From Ampullaceana balthica (lineage: Eukaryota; Mollusca; Gastropoda; Lymnaeidae), in assembly GCA_944989445.1 (NCBI GenBank), contig CALYLW010001083.1:299106-363105 (forward strand): a stretch of DNA of 64,000 nucleotides, given 5' to 3'. Below the pieces are notes generated by a model. The model did no database searches, was not told the DNA's origin, and worked only from the letters and a program-made list of their open reading frames with translations. The translations under genes were made by a program, and so were the position numbers. This document shows, in pieces, positions 32,501 to 36,688 of this stretch. Every line of letters starts with the position of its first letter. The stretch's first letter is position 1.

Positions 32501-34203
32501 TATGTATGTTTATGTCAGAGTACTGAAGCTAGCAGATAGGAGGATCATACGTTCCCTTAGGGAGAGAGAAAAACTTGATGGGACACTGGGCAGGTATGTA
32601 TGTTTATGTCAGAGTACTGAAGCTAGCAGATAGGAGGATCATACGTTCCCTTAGGGAGAGAGAAAAACTTGATGGGACACTGGGCAGGTATGTATGTTTA
32701 TGTCAGAGTACTGAAGCTAGCAAATAGGAGGATCATACGTTCCCTTAGGGAGAGAGAAAAACTTGATGGGACACTGGGCAGGTATGTATGTTAATGTCAG
32801 AGTACTGAAGCTAGCAAATAGGAGGATCATACGTTCCCTTAGGGAGAGAGAAAAACTTGATGGGACACTGGGCAGGTATGTATGTTTATGTCAGAGTACT
32901 GAAGCTAGCAGATAGGAGGATCATACGTTCCCTTAGGGAGAGAGAAAAACTTGATGGGACACTGGGCAGGTATGTATGTTTATGTCAGAGTACTGAAGCT
33001 AGCAGATAGGAGGATCATACGTTCCCTTAGGGAGAGAGAAAAACTTGATGGGACACTGGGCAGGTATGTATGTTTATGTCAGAGTACTGAAGCTAGCAAA
33101 TAGGAGGATCATACGTTCCCTTAGGGAGAGAGAAAAACTTGATGGGACACTGGGCAGGTATGTATGTTTATGTCAGAGTACTGAAGCTAGCAAATAGGAG
33201 GATCATACGTTCCCTTAGGGAGAGAGAAAAACTTGATGGGACACTGGGCAGGTATGTATGTTTATGTCAGAGTACTGAAGCTAGCAGATAGGAGGATCAT
33301 ACGTTCCCTTAGGGAGAGAGAAAAACTTGATGGGACACTGGGCAGGTATGTATGTTTATGTCAGAGTACTGAAGCTAGCAGATAGGAGGATCATACGTTC
33401 CCTTAGGGAGAGAGAAAAACTTGATGGGACACTGGGCAGGTATGTATGTTTATGTCAGAGTACTGAAGCTAGCAGATAGGAGGATCATACGTTCCCTTAG
33501 GGAGAGAGAAAAACTTGATGGGACACTGGGCAGGTATGTATGTTTATGTCAGAGTACTGAAGCTAGCAAATAGGAGGATCATACGTTCCCTTAGGGAGAG
33601 AGAAAAACTTGATGGGACACTGGGCAGGTATGTATGTTTATGTCAGAGTACTGAAGCTAGCAGATAGGAGGATCATACGTTCCCTTAGGGAGAGAGAAAA
33701 ACTTGATGGGACACTGGGCAGGTATGTATGTTTATGTCAGAGTACTGAAGCTAGCAAATAGGAGGATCATACGTTCCCTTAGGGAGAGAGAAAAACTTGA
33801 TGGGACACTGGGCAGGTATGTATGTTTATGTCAGAGTACTGAAGCTAGCAGATAGGAGGATCATACGTTCCCTTAGGGAGAGAGAAAAACTTGATGGGAC
33901 ACTGGGCAGGTATGTATTCTATTTCCAGCTTTCCCCAGAAAAGAACCAGATGTGAATAAAAACTAAACCATACTGTGACAGTCTCAAGCTAACTAGCTAA
34001 ATAAGAATCAATGTCTGTTTTGCACATTTTATTAGGTAAAGAGCATATCACAAGAGTTATATTTCTGATAACTTTCATTTGAGAGTCGATATATTTCATT
34101 TGACAGTTGATATCTTTTATCTGACAGAGAGTGTGGAAAGGCCCTGAAAGTTTTGGATACATTTGTGACAGTTCAGTCATCAAAACTAACAACAGTTAAC
34201 TAA
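3648..34203 (+). CDS. HEATR4: HEAT-repeat protein, HEATR4-like, 25 coding exons
   Basis: Coding exons: 3648-3767, 4159-4305, 6147-6299, 6458-6558, 6712-6802, 7078-7312, 7826-7978, 8209-8279, 9892-10024, 11239-11273, 11440-11568, 14941-15152, 15638-15693, 16988-17064, 17741-17800, 18284-18401, 20749-20870, 24981-25166, 26081-26210, 26468-26550, 26806-26879, 30161-30212, 31274-31360, 31750-31841, 34128-34203. Every junction is GT-AG and the phases agree, giving about 930 codons. Residues about 41-140 look coiled-coil. About 205-282 are acidic. About 590-925 are HEAT repeats (for example VRYEAAKALILIG, VRWAAAKSLTALG, RAQAVVAVGTLGMKNEKLIR), which usually form a protein-binding solenoid. The HEATR4 name rests on the memory-based match of the C-terminal third and on similar length (human HEATR4 is roughly 1,000 residues). 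The cellular role is not evident. Any 5' UTR exon is unknown. Repeat arrays touch several junctions. Confidence 0.65.
4159..4305 (+). CDS. HEATR4: HEATR4-like exon 2
   Basis: It is bounded by ACTTCTAG| and CAG|GTATAC, phase 0/0, 49 codons. The product has leucine/isoleucine heptads (VQEIQMKLQSALEELEG), suggesting a coiled coil. Confidence 0.75.
4945..5190 (+). mobile_element. tRNA-derived SINE in intron 2
   Basis: The head has a tRNA-like A box (TAGCGAAGTCAA) and a B-box-like GGGATCTAGCCC about 40 bp later, i.e. internal RNA polymerase III promoter elements. It ends in an A-rich tail at about 5168-5190. I could not define a target-site duplication. It is a SINE rather than a functional tRNA because the acceptor and anticodon arms are not intact. 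Confidence 0.7.
5600..6125 (-). mobile_element. Helentron-like non-autonomous element, single copy in intron 2
   Basis: The unit is the reverse complement of the tandem units at 42401-45107. It starts with ACCCGTAAAAACAAAG, then the subterminal TATAAATCCCTTATAT, and ends with TTAATATAAGGGATTTA. It has a C-rich/G-rich tract and the CGATCGATCTGAAATTTTGA block. It ends about 20 bp before the splice acceptor of exon 3, so it supplies most of the upstream intron context there. Confidence 0.65.
6147..6299 (+). CDS. HEATR4: HEATR4-like exon 3
   Basis: It is bounded by TTTATCAG| and AAT|GTAAGA, phase 0/0, 51 codons. The product (INTELAYARAELNYALEHK and so on) is helical and continues the coiled-coil-like region. 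The acceptor lies close to the inserted Helentron-like element. Confidence 0.8.
6458..6558 (+). CDS. HEATR4: HEATR4-like exon 4
   Basis: It is bounded by GTATTAG| and GCAAG|GTTTTT, phase 0/2. It encodes NNQVAIESAANQIETDM and a polar continuation. The donor is weak apart from GT, but phase 2 joins cleanly to exon 5. Confidence 0.7.
6712..6802 (+). CDS. HEATR4: HEATR4-like exon 5
   Basis: The acceptor TTTCCTTTAAG| has a good pyrimidine tract and the donor is GAT|GTAAAG, phase 2/0. It encodes an acidic stretch (NITEKEDGEYLSLDKQGEIH). Confidence 0.75.
7078..7312 (+). CDS. HEATR4: HEATR4-like exon 6, acidic region
   Basis: It is bounded by CATACAG| and AAACAG|GTTGGT, phase 0/1, 78 codons plus one base. 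The product is rich in D and E (NESDQDDDKCLSDPEISRED), a likely disordered linker. Confidence 0.75.
7826..7978 (+). CDS. HEATR4: HEATR4-like exon 7
   Basis: It is bounded by TTATTCAG| and CAGAAAA|GTAAGG, phase 1/1. It encodes an aromatic-rich block (EYWYSEHHRFHYSEFAKAF) followed by TDLDPLSYHQVGL, probably a conserved N-terminal motif of the protein. Confidence 0.8.
8209..8279 (+). CDS. HEATR4: HEATR4-like exon 8
   Basis: It is bounded by TTTACTGCAG| and CAT|GTAAGA, phase 1/0, 24 codons. It encodes YKELPWRVRRKGSDIKDVH. Confidence 0.8.
8280..9891 (+). other. Intron 8 with one MITE
   Basis: It is AT-rich intron sequence. A MITE-like element lies at 9152-9639. The rest (8280-9150 and 9640-9890) shows no recognisable coding or repeat structure. 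Confidence 0.6.
9152..9639. mobile_element. MITE-like element with TACCGTAT...ATAACACGCAC ends
   Basis: The left end TATCGGGGTATAACACGCAC mirrors the right end GTGCGTGTTATATGCCGATA. Both outer edges read TACCG/CGGTA. It is about 490 bp, non-coding, with further internal copies of the terminal motif (about 9220 and 9595). No target-site duplication is certain, so the superfamily is open. Confidence 0.6.
9892..10024 (+). CDS. HEATR4: HEATR4-like exon 9
   Basis: It is bounded by TTCAAACAG| and GGGAG|GTAACA, phase 0/1. It encodes LDKLASKIHGLYDKIYDAAQ and a short polar continuation. Confidence 0.8.
10151..10320 (+). repeat. Minisatellite, 44-bp unit x about 4
   Basis: Copies of GATGGTCAGCTTAGTCTTNT plus GATGACCAGCTAACTGTT begin at 10151, 10195, 10239 and about 10283. 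They lie 126 bp after the exon 9 donor. The copies diverge slightly, the last one most. Confidence 0.85.
10586..10841 (-). mobile_element. LINE 3' end encoding a C2H2-like ORF2 tail
   Basis: The minus frame gives FVCVSCRRDCHSRIGLISH, the C2-H2-like tail of a common animal LINE ORF2. The insertion is bounded by an exact 11-bp duplication, AAATATCAACT, at 10575-10585 and 10842-10852, so its ends are certain. A longer copy of the same family is at 42241-45662. It sits in intron 9. Confidence 0.85.
11239..11273 (+). CDS. HEATR4: HEATR4-like exon 10, 35 bp
   Basis: It is a short exon bounded by a pyrimidine-rich tract ending TTTTGGAG| and by ACT|GTAAGT, phase 1/0. It encodes GLKSESGTATPT. It is supported by the strong donor and by restoring phase between exons 9 and 11. 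Confidence 0.65.
11440..11568 (+). CDS. HEATR4: HEATR4-like exon 11, proline-rich
   Basis: It is bounded by TTTTTTTCAG| and ACA|GTAAGT, phase 0/0, 43 codons. The product contains RQKYPQLPPRELSRSSTSLM and then KPIPPPPILP, a proline-rich linker. Confidence 0.85.
11816..14206 (+). pseudogene. Broken hAT transposase, ZMYM1-like (TTF zinc finger, DUF4371)
   Basis: The N-terminal frame (11816-12292) has an acidic serine-rich leader and then FCAACSVFASG of a TTF-type zinc finger. The frame shifts before 12290 into 12147-13238, which carries the catalytic-domain block YFSIIVDETTDVSVKEQVSL and FDGAANMSGKVKGVRGRF. It is then cut by a 23-bp tandem array at 13212-13390 and a stop. The C-terminal dimerisation motif TSATAERSFSAL lies near 14080-14115, in another frame from its neighbours. 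It has at least three frame breaks, so it should not be active. An intact relative would be about 600-800 residues. Confidence 0.9.
13212..13390 (+). repeat. 23-bp tandem array inside the hAT transposase frame
   Basis: About eight near-identical copies of TTGACTCAAGATCATGATAA plus GGT. 23 is not a multiple of three, so the array shifts the frame and introduces the stop that ends the transposase frame at 13238. Confidence 0.95.
14941..15152 (+). CDS. HEATR4: HEATR4-like exon 12
   Basis: The donor is TCAGG|GTGAGA. The acceptor AAATAAAG| at 14940 is chosen because it is the one that keeps phase 0 from exon 11 in the open frame. Alternatives at 14950 and 14990 give the wrong phase. It encodes FLDSPVPFVNPTPDSRKPAE and then a helical segment (RNLMEETKLVLYREKIKSIQ). 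The acceptor choice is the least certain part. Confidence 0.7.
15165..15260 (+). repeat. Short tandem duplication, 2 copies, just after exon 12
   Basis: AAACAAGGGCATATTAAAAA plus CTCAAAATAAA occurs twice about 45 bp apart, starting about 25 bp past the exon 12 donor. Confidence 0.85.
15638..15693 (+). CDS. HEATR4: HEATR4-like exon 13
   Basis: It is bounded by GACATTTCAG| and CTATCAG|GTACTG, phase 2/1. It encodes the basic, alanine-rich KKLRTSLKAAVAASRLLS. Confidence 0.8.
15866..16125 (+). repeat. Dispersed repeat with CACCCGTAAAAAATGACG start
   Basis: The start (CTAGTGTATCACCCGTAAAA) and end (TTTCTAAAATTAGTAGCATC ... TTGCAAATTATGTA) match the segment at 23065-23520. It is inserted in Penelope-like copy B and has no coding frame. 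Its class is not clear to me. Confidence 0.6.
16428..16562 (+). mobile_element. TGTTCCCT MITE
   Basis: The ends are CAATGTTCCCTTTA and the inverse of CCATGTTCCCTCTAAG. It contains the palindrome GCTGCGCGGCCGCGCAG and the block TGCAACTTTGCACACAAG shared with 27954-28137. It is inserted in Penelope-like copy B. It is probably hAT-related, but the target duplication is too decayed to prove it. Confidence 0.7.
16578..16760 (+). repeat. 60-bp unit x 3
   Basis: Three copies of a unit containing GACATAGGGCCTGTTTATTT and TTGTACAAGTGTTCTCTAG, within the Penelope-like copy between its endonuclease fragment and 3' part. Confidence 0.9.
16988..17064 (+). CDS. HEATR4: HEATR4-like exon 14
   Basis: It is bounded by TTTGTTATAAAG| and GTCAAG|GTTAGT, phase 1/0. 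It encodes TSHWNQIKPDSRGPQYPGLR. The adjacent frame upstream is intron, not coding. Confidence 0.75.
17741..17800 (+). CDS. HEATR4: HEATR4-like exon 15
   Basis: It is bounded by GTGTTCCAG| and AGG|GTAAGA, phase 0/0, 20 codons (TIVHIHLQSERLEERIDGAR). It leads into the HEAT solenoid. Confidence 0.85.
17937..18224 (+). repeat. 45-bp minisatellite x about 6.4 in intron 15
   Basis: Units with TGATTTAACACTAAATAATT and GTATAGCTTGGGTAGCTGAT start every 45 bp from 17941 to 18211, almost identical. The array ends about 60 bp before the exon 16 acceptor. Because 45 is divisible by three, the minus strand carries a spurious 15-residue repeat frame. Confidence 0.95.
18284..18401 (+). CDS. HEATR4: HEATR4-like exon 16, HEAT repeat
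   Basis: It is bounded by GACATGTTAG| and ATTG|GTGAGT, phase 0/1. It encodes two HEAT-type helices, LKERLQKDPENRVRYEAAKA followed by LILIG. It is flanked by minisatellites on both sides. Confidence 0.9.
18436..19712 (+). repeat. 25-bp minisatellite, about 50 copies, intron 16
   Basis: The unit is TTTAGGACTCATTCATCTAT plus GTAAC, with variants ATTAATC, ATTCATA and GACACATTC and an occasional AATCGCAATGTC insert that recurs, so there is higher-order structure. It begins about 35 bp after the exon 16 donor. Confidence 0.97.
19821..20330 (+). mobile_element. Helentron-like element, divergent subfamily
   Basis: It starts TTAAATCCATTATATTAACT and ends GGATTTATAGTGAAAAACTT followed by a T-rich hairpin-like tail, as in the 42.4-45.1 kb units. 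Its interior (GCGTATTATATTGAACAACC-like blocks) matches the reverse complement of 38345-38836, defining a second subfamily. Confidence 0.6.
20749..20870 (+). CDS. HEATR4: HEATR4-like exon 17, donor within a tandem array
   Basis: The acceptor is TCATTTTCAG|, phase 1/0. It encodes DEEVLESVLKYLVLGNTEVR and then SDLIQTIINGKNVQYISK. The natural donor AAG|GTAAAA at 20871 is repeated at 20898, 20925 and 20952. Each repeat adds nine in-frame codons (VKNVQYISK) before the next donor, so later donors would lengthen the protein without a frame change. Confidence 0.85.
20846..20958 (+). repeat. 27-bp array x 4 carrying splice donors
   Basis: The unit ATGTGCAGTATATTAGCAAG plus GTAAAAA starts at 20851, 20878, 20905 and 20932. 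Each contains the same AAG|GTAAAA donor. The unit is nine codons long. Confidence 0.97.
20977..21097 (+). repeat. 39-bp unit x 3 in intron 17
   Basis: AATATTTTGTTCTTATTCAT plus GGGGAAACAAATTCACATA is repeated at 39-bp spacing (20981, 21020, 21059), directly after the donor array. Confidence 0.95.
21558..21633. repeat. (TA)n microsatellite
   Basis: About 75 bp of TA dinucleotides with two TG interruptions, immediately left of the TAGGGGTCTACCGATAT element. Confidence 0.97.
21634..23061. mobile_element. TAGGGGTCTACCGATAT-ended transposon, probable hAT
   Basis: The left end TAGGGGTCTACCGATATGCC is mirrored by GGTAGACCCCTA at the right. It is inserted in a TA microsatellite, so the target duplication is ambiguous. 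The left terminal 150-170 bp is tandemly repeated: TTAGGGG(A/T)CTACCGAT recurs near 21803, 21954, 22098 and 22258. The interior around 22238-22642 shows no recognisable protein. Confidence 0.7.
23065..23520 (+). repeat. Dispersed repeat with ACACCCGTCAAAAATGACGG start
   Basis: The ends match 15866-16125. The middle contains GCCCAACTAACTTGTCCTTG and GTACACAAAGTATTTTATAA, also present at 51660-51905 and inverted at 55490-55570, and palindromic GGCGCC blocks. Non-coding and unclassified. Confidence 0.6.
23519..23560. repeat. (AT)n microsatellite
   Basis: About 40 bp of AT dinucleotides. Confidence 0.97.
24871..24990 (+). repeat. 20-bp array x 6 carrying splice acceptors
   Basis: The unit is ACTCTCCCATCATTTTATAG. 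AG dinucleotides end at 24880, 24900, 24920, 24940, 24960 and 24980, each followed by ACTCTCCCATCA, the start of exon 18. Only the last acceptor leads directly into the long open frame. Confidence 0.97.
24981..25166 (+). CDS. HEATR4: HEATR4-like exon 18, HEAT repeats
   Basis: It is bounded by TTTTATAG| at 24980 and GCCAAA|GTAGGT, phase 0/0, 62 codons. It encodes TLPSFSELAKVLSHICQNPD and then FHAAICMGQLGIKDERAHKR, two HEAT-like helical pairs. Acceptors one or two units upstream shift the frame, and those three or more upstream meet TAG, so the last acceptor is the productive one. Confidence 0.9.
25167..25900 (+). other. Intron 18, no recognised element
   Basis: It is AT-rich with several A-runs. 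I see no coding frame or known repeat until the 48-bp repeats that start at about 25895. Confidence 0.6.
25895..26037 (+). repeat. 47/48-bp unit x 3 before exon 19
   Basis: GAAATAGAATTGTTAAACCT plus CTTATTCCCAAAATTG recurs at 25901, 25949 and 25996. It ends about 44 bp before the exon 19 acceptor. Confidence 0.95.
26081..26210 (+). CDS. HEATR4: HEATR4-like exon 19, HEAT repeat
   Basis: It is bounded by CATCCACGAAG| and CTTG|GTAAGA, phase 0/1. It encodes ALEIIVKQLHFTDDNVVEHI and then SPVWSYRALACQLLLGLG, a clear HEAT pair. Confidence 0.9.
26468..26550 (+). CDS. HEATR4: HEATR4-like exon 20
   Basis: It is bounded by TTATTTTAAG| and AGCATG|GTATGT, phase 1/0. It encodes PNHEYVIKHHDKVYQLLEER and then LWDDPSM, the first half of a HEAT repeat completed by exon 21. 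Confidence 0.9.
26701..26824 (+). repeat. 31-bp array x 4 ending in the exon 21 acceptor
   Basis: Units start at 26701, 26732, 26763 and 26794 (GTATTAATTTAAGATGTGCA plus TATTTATCTAT). The fourth unit is the real intron/exon boundary (TTTATTCAG|GATGTGCG). The three upstream copies are decayed versions (TTTAAGATGTGC, ATTAAGATTTGC, TTTAAGATTTGC). Confidence 0.9.
26806..26879 (+). CDS. HEATR4: HEATR4-like exon 21, HEAT helix
   Basis: It is bounded by TATTTATTCAG| and ATTAT|GTAAGG, phase 0/2. It encodes DVRWAAAKSLTALGMFPRAC, the second half of a HEAT repeat. Confidence 0.9.
27371..27497. repeat. Left end of a CAGTGGTACGTCGGTAT repeat
   Basis: The stretch from 27371 resembles the left end of a common MITE type (CAGTGGTACGTCGGTATGTG followed by TTGGTGTAAG-like and CGAAACATTTTGC blocks). 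No matching right end is seen before the next MITE, so it is partial. Confidence 0.4.
27498..27918. mobile_element. PIF/Harbinger-like MITE M2
   Basis: The left end GGGGTCGTCCATAAATGACG is mirrored at the right by a decayed TGATATCATATATGGTCGGC. It has internal C-rich tracts and GTCACA motifs as in the rest of the family. Flank duplication is unclear for this copy. Confidence 0.7.
27954..28137 (+). mobile_element. TGTTCCCT MITE
   Basis: The ends are CAATGTTTCCTTTAAGCTGC and GTTAGAGGGAACATTG. It contains CAACTTTGCACACAAG as in 16428-16562. It lies between the PIF-like MITE and the Buster-like hAT inside the outer element. Confidence 0.75.
28189..29602 (-). mobile_element. Internally deleted Buster/ZBED5-like hAT element
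   Basis: The ends are CAGTGTTGTTCAACCG and the inverse of CAGTGTTGTCCAACCG. The flanks are an exact 8-bp duplication, TACTAAAG, at 28181-28188 and 29603-29610. It is 1,414 bp, far shorter than an autonomous element. It keeps only the N- and C-terminal coding parts on the minus strand. Confidence 0.95.
28302..29298 (-). pseudogene. Remnant hAT transposase (BED finger + C-terminal domain), ZBED5-like
   Basis: The minus frame 29298-29002 starts MDKFLKRSQKD and has CLTCNCNMALSNESMNPSKL then KRHLNSNHP, a BED-type zinc finger of the Buster/ZBED5 kind. The frame 28703-28302 has RNDMIHKNEFAKKELTAFWM, AIELLLPFGSSYPCKLGFSA and RVCLSSNEPRFELI, the C-terminal dimerisation end of the same family. The catalytic middle (roughly 400 residues) is missing and 28704-29000 is broken, so it is not functional. 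Confidence 0.9.
30161..30212 (+). CDS. HEATR4: HEATR4-like exon 22
   Basis: It is bounded by ATAACTTCAG| and GTT|GTAAGT, phase 2/0. It encodes KLEDVKEESRAQAVVAV, continuing the HEAT repeat into exon 23. It is separated from exon 21 by a 3.3-kb intron that is almost all transposon. Confidence 0.9.
30408..30685 (+). mobile_element. tRNA-related SINE in intron 22
   Basis: The head has A-box-like AGTGGTTAAGAGGC and B-box-like GGCTTCGAGTACTGG. The body has a conserved-looking block (GGAAGTAACGGCGGCTGGGC and CTAGCCACACAATCCCC). The tail is CTTTACTTCACTTTA. An exact 13-bp duplication CTAGATATAAATA flanks it at 30395-30407 and 30686-30698. Confidence 0.9.
31274..31360 (+). CDS. HEATR4: HEATR4-like exon 23, HEAT repeat
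   Basis: It is bounded by TTATTTTACAG| and CTAATG|GTATGT, phase 0/0. It encodes GTLGMKNEKLIRLLLEMLEL and then DSSDYVRLM. Confidence 0.92.
31750..31841 (+). CDS. HEATR4: HEATR4-like exon 24, founder of a 23-copy exon-like array
   Basis: It is bounded by GGTATGACCAG| and GGGCAG|GTATGT, phase 0/2. It encodes IIRTFRVLKLADRRIIRSLR and then EREKLDGTLG, the last HEAT repeat. The final 75 bp of this exon plus donor are the first copy of the 94-bp array. Reading through the donor meets TAG 14 codons later, so splicing is needed to reach exon 25. Confidence 0.88.
31766..33927 (+). repeat. 94-bp tandem array, 23 copies, each with acceptor, 75-bp open core and donor
   Basis: Units start every 94 bp from 31766 to 33834. 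They differ only at a few sites (AGCAGATA/AGCAAATA, TTTATGTCAG/TTAATGTCAG, one ACACTG/ACATTG). Each core (AGTACTGAAG...GGGCAG) is 75 bp, open in phase 2/2, and encodes the 25 residues VLKLADRRIIRSLREREKLD plus GTLGR. It is preceded by ATGTCAG and followed by GTATGTATG. The 19 bp between cores are too short for a normal intron. Confidence 0.97.
34128..34203 (+). CDS. HEATR4: HEATR4-like exon 25, stop codon
   Basis: The acceptor CTTTTATCTGACAG| ends at 34127. Phase 2 joins exon 24 (AG+A) to read ECGKALKVLDTFVTVQSSKL, then TTVN and TAA at 34201-34203. The continuation suits the helix that ends exon 24. Competing shorter ends at 33929 and 33939 are less convincing. The last codons and the stop are the first unit of a 31-bp array. 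Confidence 0.75.
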
Positions 34204-34480
34204 CATCTGAGTGGATTAGGCCAAAATTTAATTACATCTAAGTGGATTAGGCCAACAGTTAACTAACATCTCAGTGGATTAGGCCAACAGTTATCAACAT
34301 CTCAGTGGATTAGGCCAACAGTTATCAACATCTCAGTGGATTAGGCCAACAGTTATCAACATCTCAGTGGATTAGGCCAACAGTTATCAACATCTCAGTG
34401 GATTAGGCCAACAGTTATCAACATCTCAGTGGATTAGGCCAACAGTTATCAACATCTCAGTGGATTAGGCCAACAGTTAC
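34191..34480 (+). repeat. 31-bp minisatellite, about 9 copies, starting at the stop codon
   Basis: The unit AACAGTTATCAACATCTCAG plus TGGATTAGGCC is most regular from 34256 on. The first copy (AACAGTTAACTAACATCTGA) supplies the last codons and TAA of the gene. Confidence 0.95.
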
Positions 34481-34483
34481 AAA

Positions 34484-34960
34484 ACATGTTATTGAATTAT
34501 TCCCTCTTGTTTGTAACAGGCATATAACATTAATGACCCATAAAATATAAAATCCTTTCTATTAGTAAAAAAGTTAACGAACTTGGTATATACTTTTGGG
34601 AGGGGCACACATTTTATGTTTGTTAAATTCATTGTATTGTGTGGCTTCCATAGCTATGATATCATAATTGCAATGGAAAGTATGAGTTTAAAAAATATTG
34701 TTTTCTTGTTATGTTTATAGAGCTGAAGTTTTTTTGCAGTGGATCTATTGTTTGAGACTTGTGACAATATTTATAGAAATTAACTCATTATAGTATTCAA
34801 ACTGTGATAGCTGGTAATAATTTTTGTAAACGATTTGATTAGAATGCATGCTGTGTTAAATTTGCATTCATTATATTTAATGGTAGTGACATATCCATAT
34901 TGCTGTTTTTTGGATAATTAATACAGCTGCTGTGATCATCTTGTTGAGATTTTTTATTGT
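34484..34960 (+). other. Probable 3' UTR or flank, no repeat seen
   Basis: It is AT-rich with no coding frame. If exon 25 is right, this belongs to the 3' UTR or immediate flank. Confidence 0.4.
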
Positions 34961-34964
34961 GAAT

Positions 34965-35198
34965 TGATGCTATTTTTACAGTGAAATATTTTATTGTTTT
35001 GAAATGATACTATTTTTACAGTGAAATATTTTATTGTTTTGAAATGATACTATTTTTACAGTGAAATATTTTATTGTTTTGAATTGATGCTATTTTTACA
35101 GTGAAATATTTTATTGTTTTGAATTGATGCTATTTTTAGCGGTGAAATATGTTATTGCTTTGAATTTATGCTATTTTTACAGTGAAATTCTTATTTTT
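34965..35198 (+). repeat. 40-bp minisatellite, about 6 copies
   Basis: The unit GCTATTTTTACAGTGAAATA plus TTTTATTGTTTTGAATTGAT repeats at 40-bp spacing with increasing divergence at the right end. Confidence 0.95.
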
Positions 35199-35398
35199 GT
35201 GGTAGTGGTTTGCGTAGAGGGAAATAAATAATAATTGATGCTCCCAAACCATCCCATAGTGCAAGCAGGGGTTATGGACAGGGGAGTCTCACATGCTCTT
35301 GAATCTGTATTCCTTTTCTCATCATTCAAAACTGAAATCAATTGAGCAACCAAGAAAGGATGTGAAGTTTAAGTGTCCCATGACATAGTAGCCTCTAC

Positions 35399-35404
35399 AA
35401 TAAA
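35399..35404 (+). terminator. Candidate polyadenylation signal
   Basis: AATAAA in CTACAATAAACTTTATTG is followed by a T-rich stretch. Another AATAAA is at 35223. Either could end the HEATR4-like transcript, but the distance from the stop (about 1.0-1.2 kb) and the lack of transcript data make this weak. Confidence 0.25.
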
Positions 35405-36688
35405 CTTTATTGTTTTTATTTTTTTTTGTAGTTTAAAATATTATTTTAGTTTTGTAATTTTTATATCAAGTTTCATTAAAAAATGAACTCCTTAATGTTT
35501 TAAATAAATTAAAAAAAATTTAAGTTCTTTATTTGTATTTTGTAATAAAAGTAATAGTATATTTTTAAAAAAAATTCTGATGAGACTTAAATCAGGGTGA
35601 AGGAAACCCTGTCTGGCTGAATTATGATAACTTTCTGTGAATGATAATTAGACGACTAGGTATCTCAATGTTGGCTGGAGCCATTGGCTCAAAGTTATTG
35701 TATTAATCAGACCATTCATCAGTGTTGTAGCTAGGGGGCCAAGAGGACACCTGGCTTGGCCAGCACATTGCTAGAGGTGACAAAATTCCTCATTATTAAT
35801 TAAAAAGACAGACTTCAAAAGGGACAGCAAGAGATTGTGTCAAAAAAATAAAAATAATTAAAAATAAAATCTTTTTAGAATATTTGACATCACTGAATTC
35901 CTGGCAAAATTGAGTATTTGCTTTTCATCACCACTAAGAAGACAAGTGCAAATAGAGGCAATTGTTTTTGAATTAGTGCAAAGTACAATCCAATACTCTA
36001 AGAACATCATGTGTAAATTAAAATTGTTAAATCTGTTATATATCACCTCAAATTTCATAGGAGCTCACCAACAAATCATGTGTCAGGTCAAAAACGCCAA
36101 ATATTTCATTGTATTCCATATCAAGCCAGATATTTCACTTAAAAAATAAATATCAATCAATTCAAGTTGTAAAATATGCCAAGACTGAAAATCAGATAGT
36201 AGAAGCTGTAGAACCTTTCAAAGATTTCATTGGAACAAAAAATTAAACAGTTGAGGACATTTCTGACATGATTGTAAGCTAAGTATAGCTGATTGTCTTA
36301 AAATGCAACTTCATGGCTTTAAAGCAATGAGCAGTTCAACAAAGACTCAAATATATAAATCCCAATGTAGAATTCGTACCCAGCTCAAAACATTCATAAA
36401 GCAAGTTTATTTAAATTCTTTTTTTTTGCCAGAAACAAACTCTCGCTTAAGTTGTTGAGTCTTTCATTTAGAGCAGTGCTTCTCAAAGTGGTGGCCTGCG
36501 GACCAGTGCCAGGCATATCAATATTACTACTGAAAAAAAAATTAACTTAATAATGATTAATTTTCAAAAAGAATTTGGCGCTGTAGTTACTTTTAGTTAC
36601 CGATCCTAATGTGTAGCTTAGAAAAAATTAAAATGAAACAAAATTGTATAGTGGTTAACTGAACTTTTATATAAAATAAACCGTCCAT
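35405..36688. other. AT-rich intergenic DNA with hAT-like end motifs
   Basis: CAGTGTTGTAGCTAGGGGGC at 35721 and CAGTGCTTCTCAAAGTGGTG at 36476 look like left ends of hAT families present elsewhere here. No partners nearby are certain. No host coding frame is seen. Confidence 0.4.

Noticed and set aside
31766..33927. CRISPR-like look of the regular array
   Set aside because: The sequence is eukaryotic. The unit has no unique spacers and contains exon-like coding sequence.
33929..33966. Short terminal exon right after the 94-bp array (acceptors at 33928 or 33938)
   Set aside because: Both give very short tails (about 8-10 residues). The exon at 34128 keeps phase, has a good acceptor and continues the helical sequence, so it was preferred.
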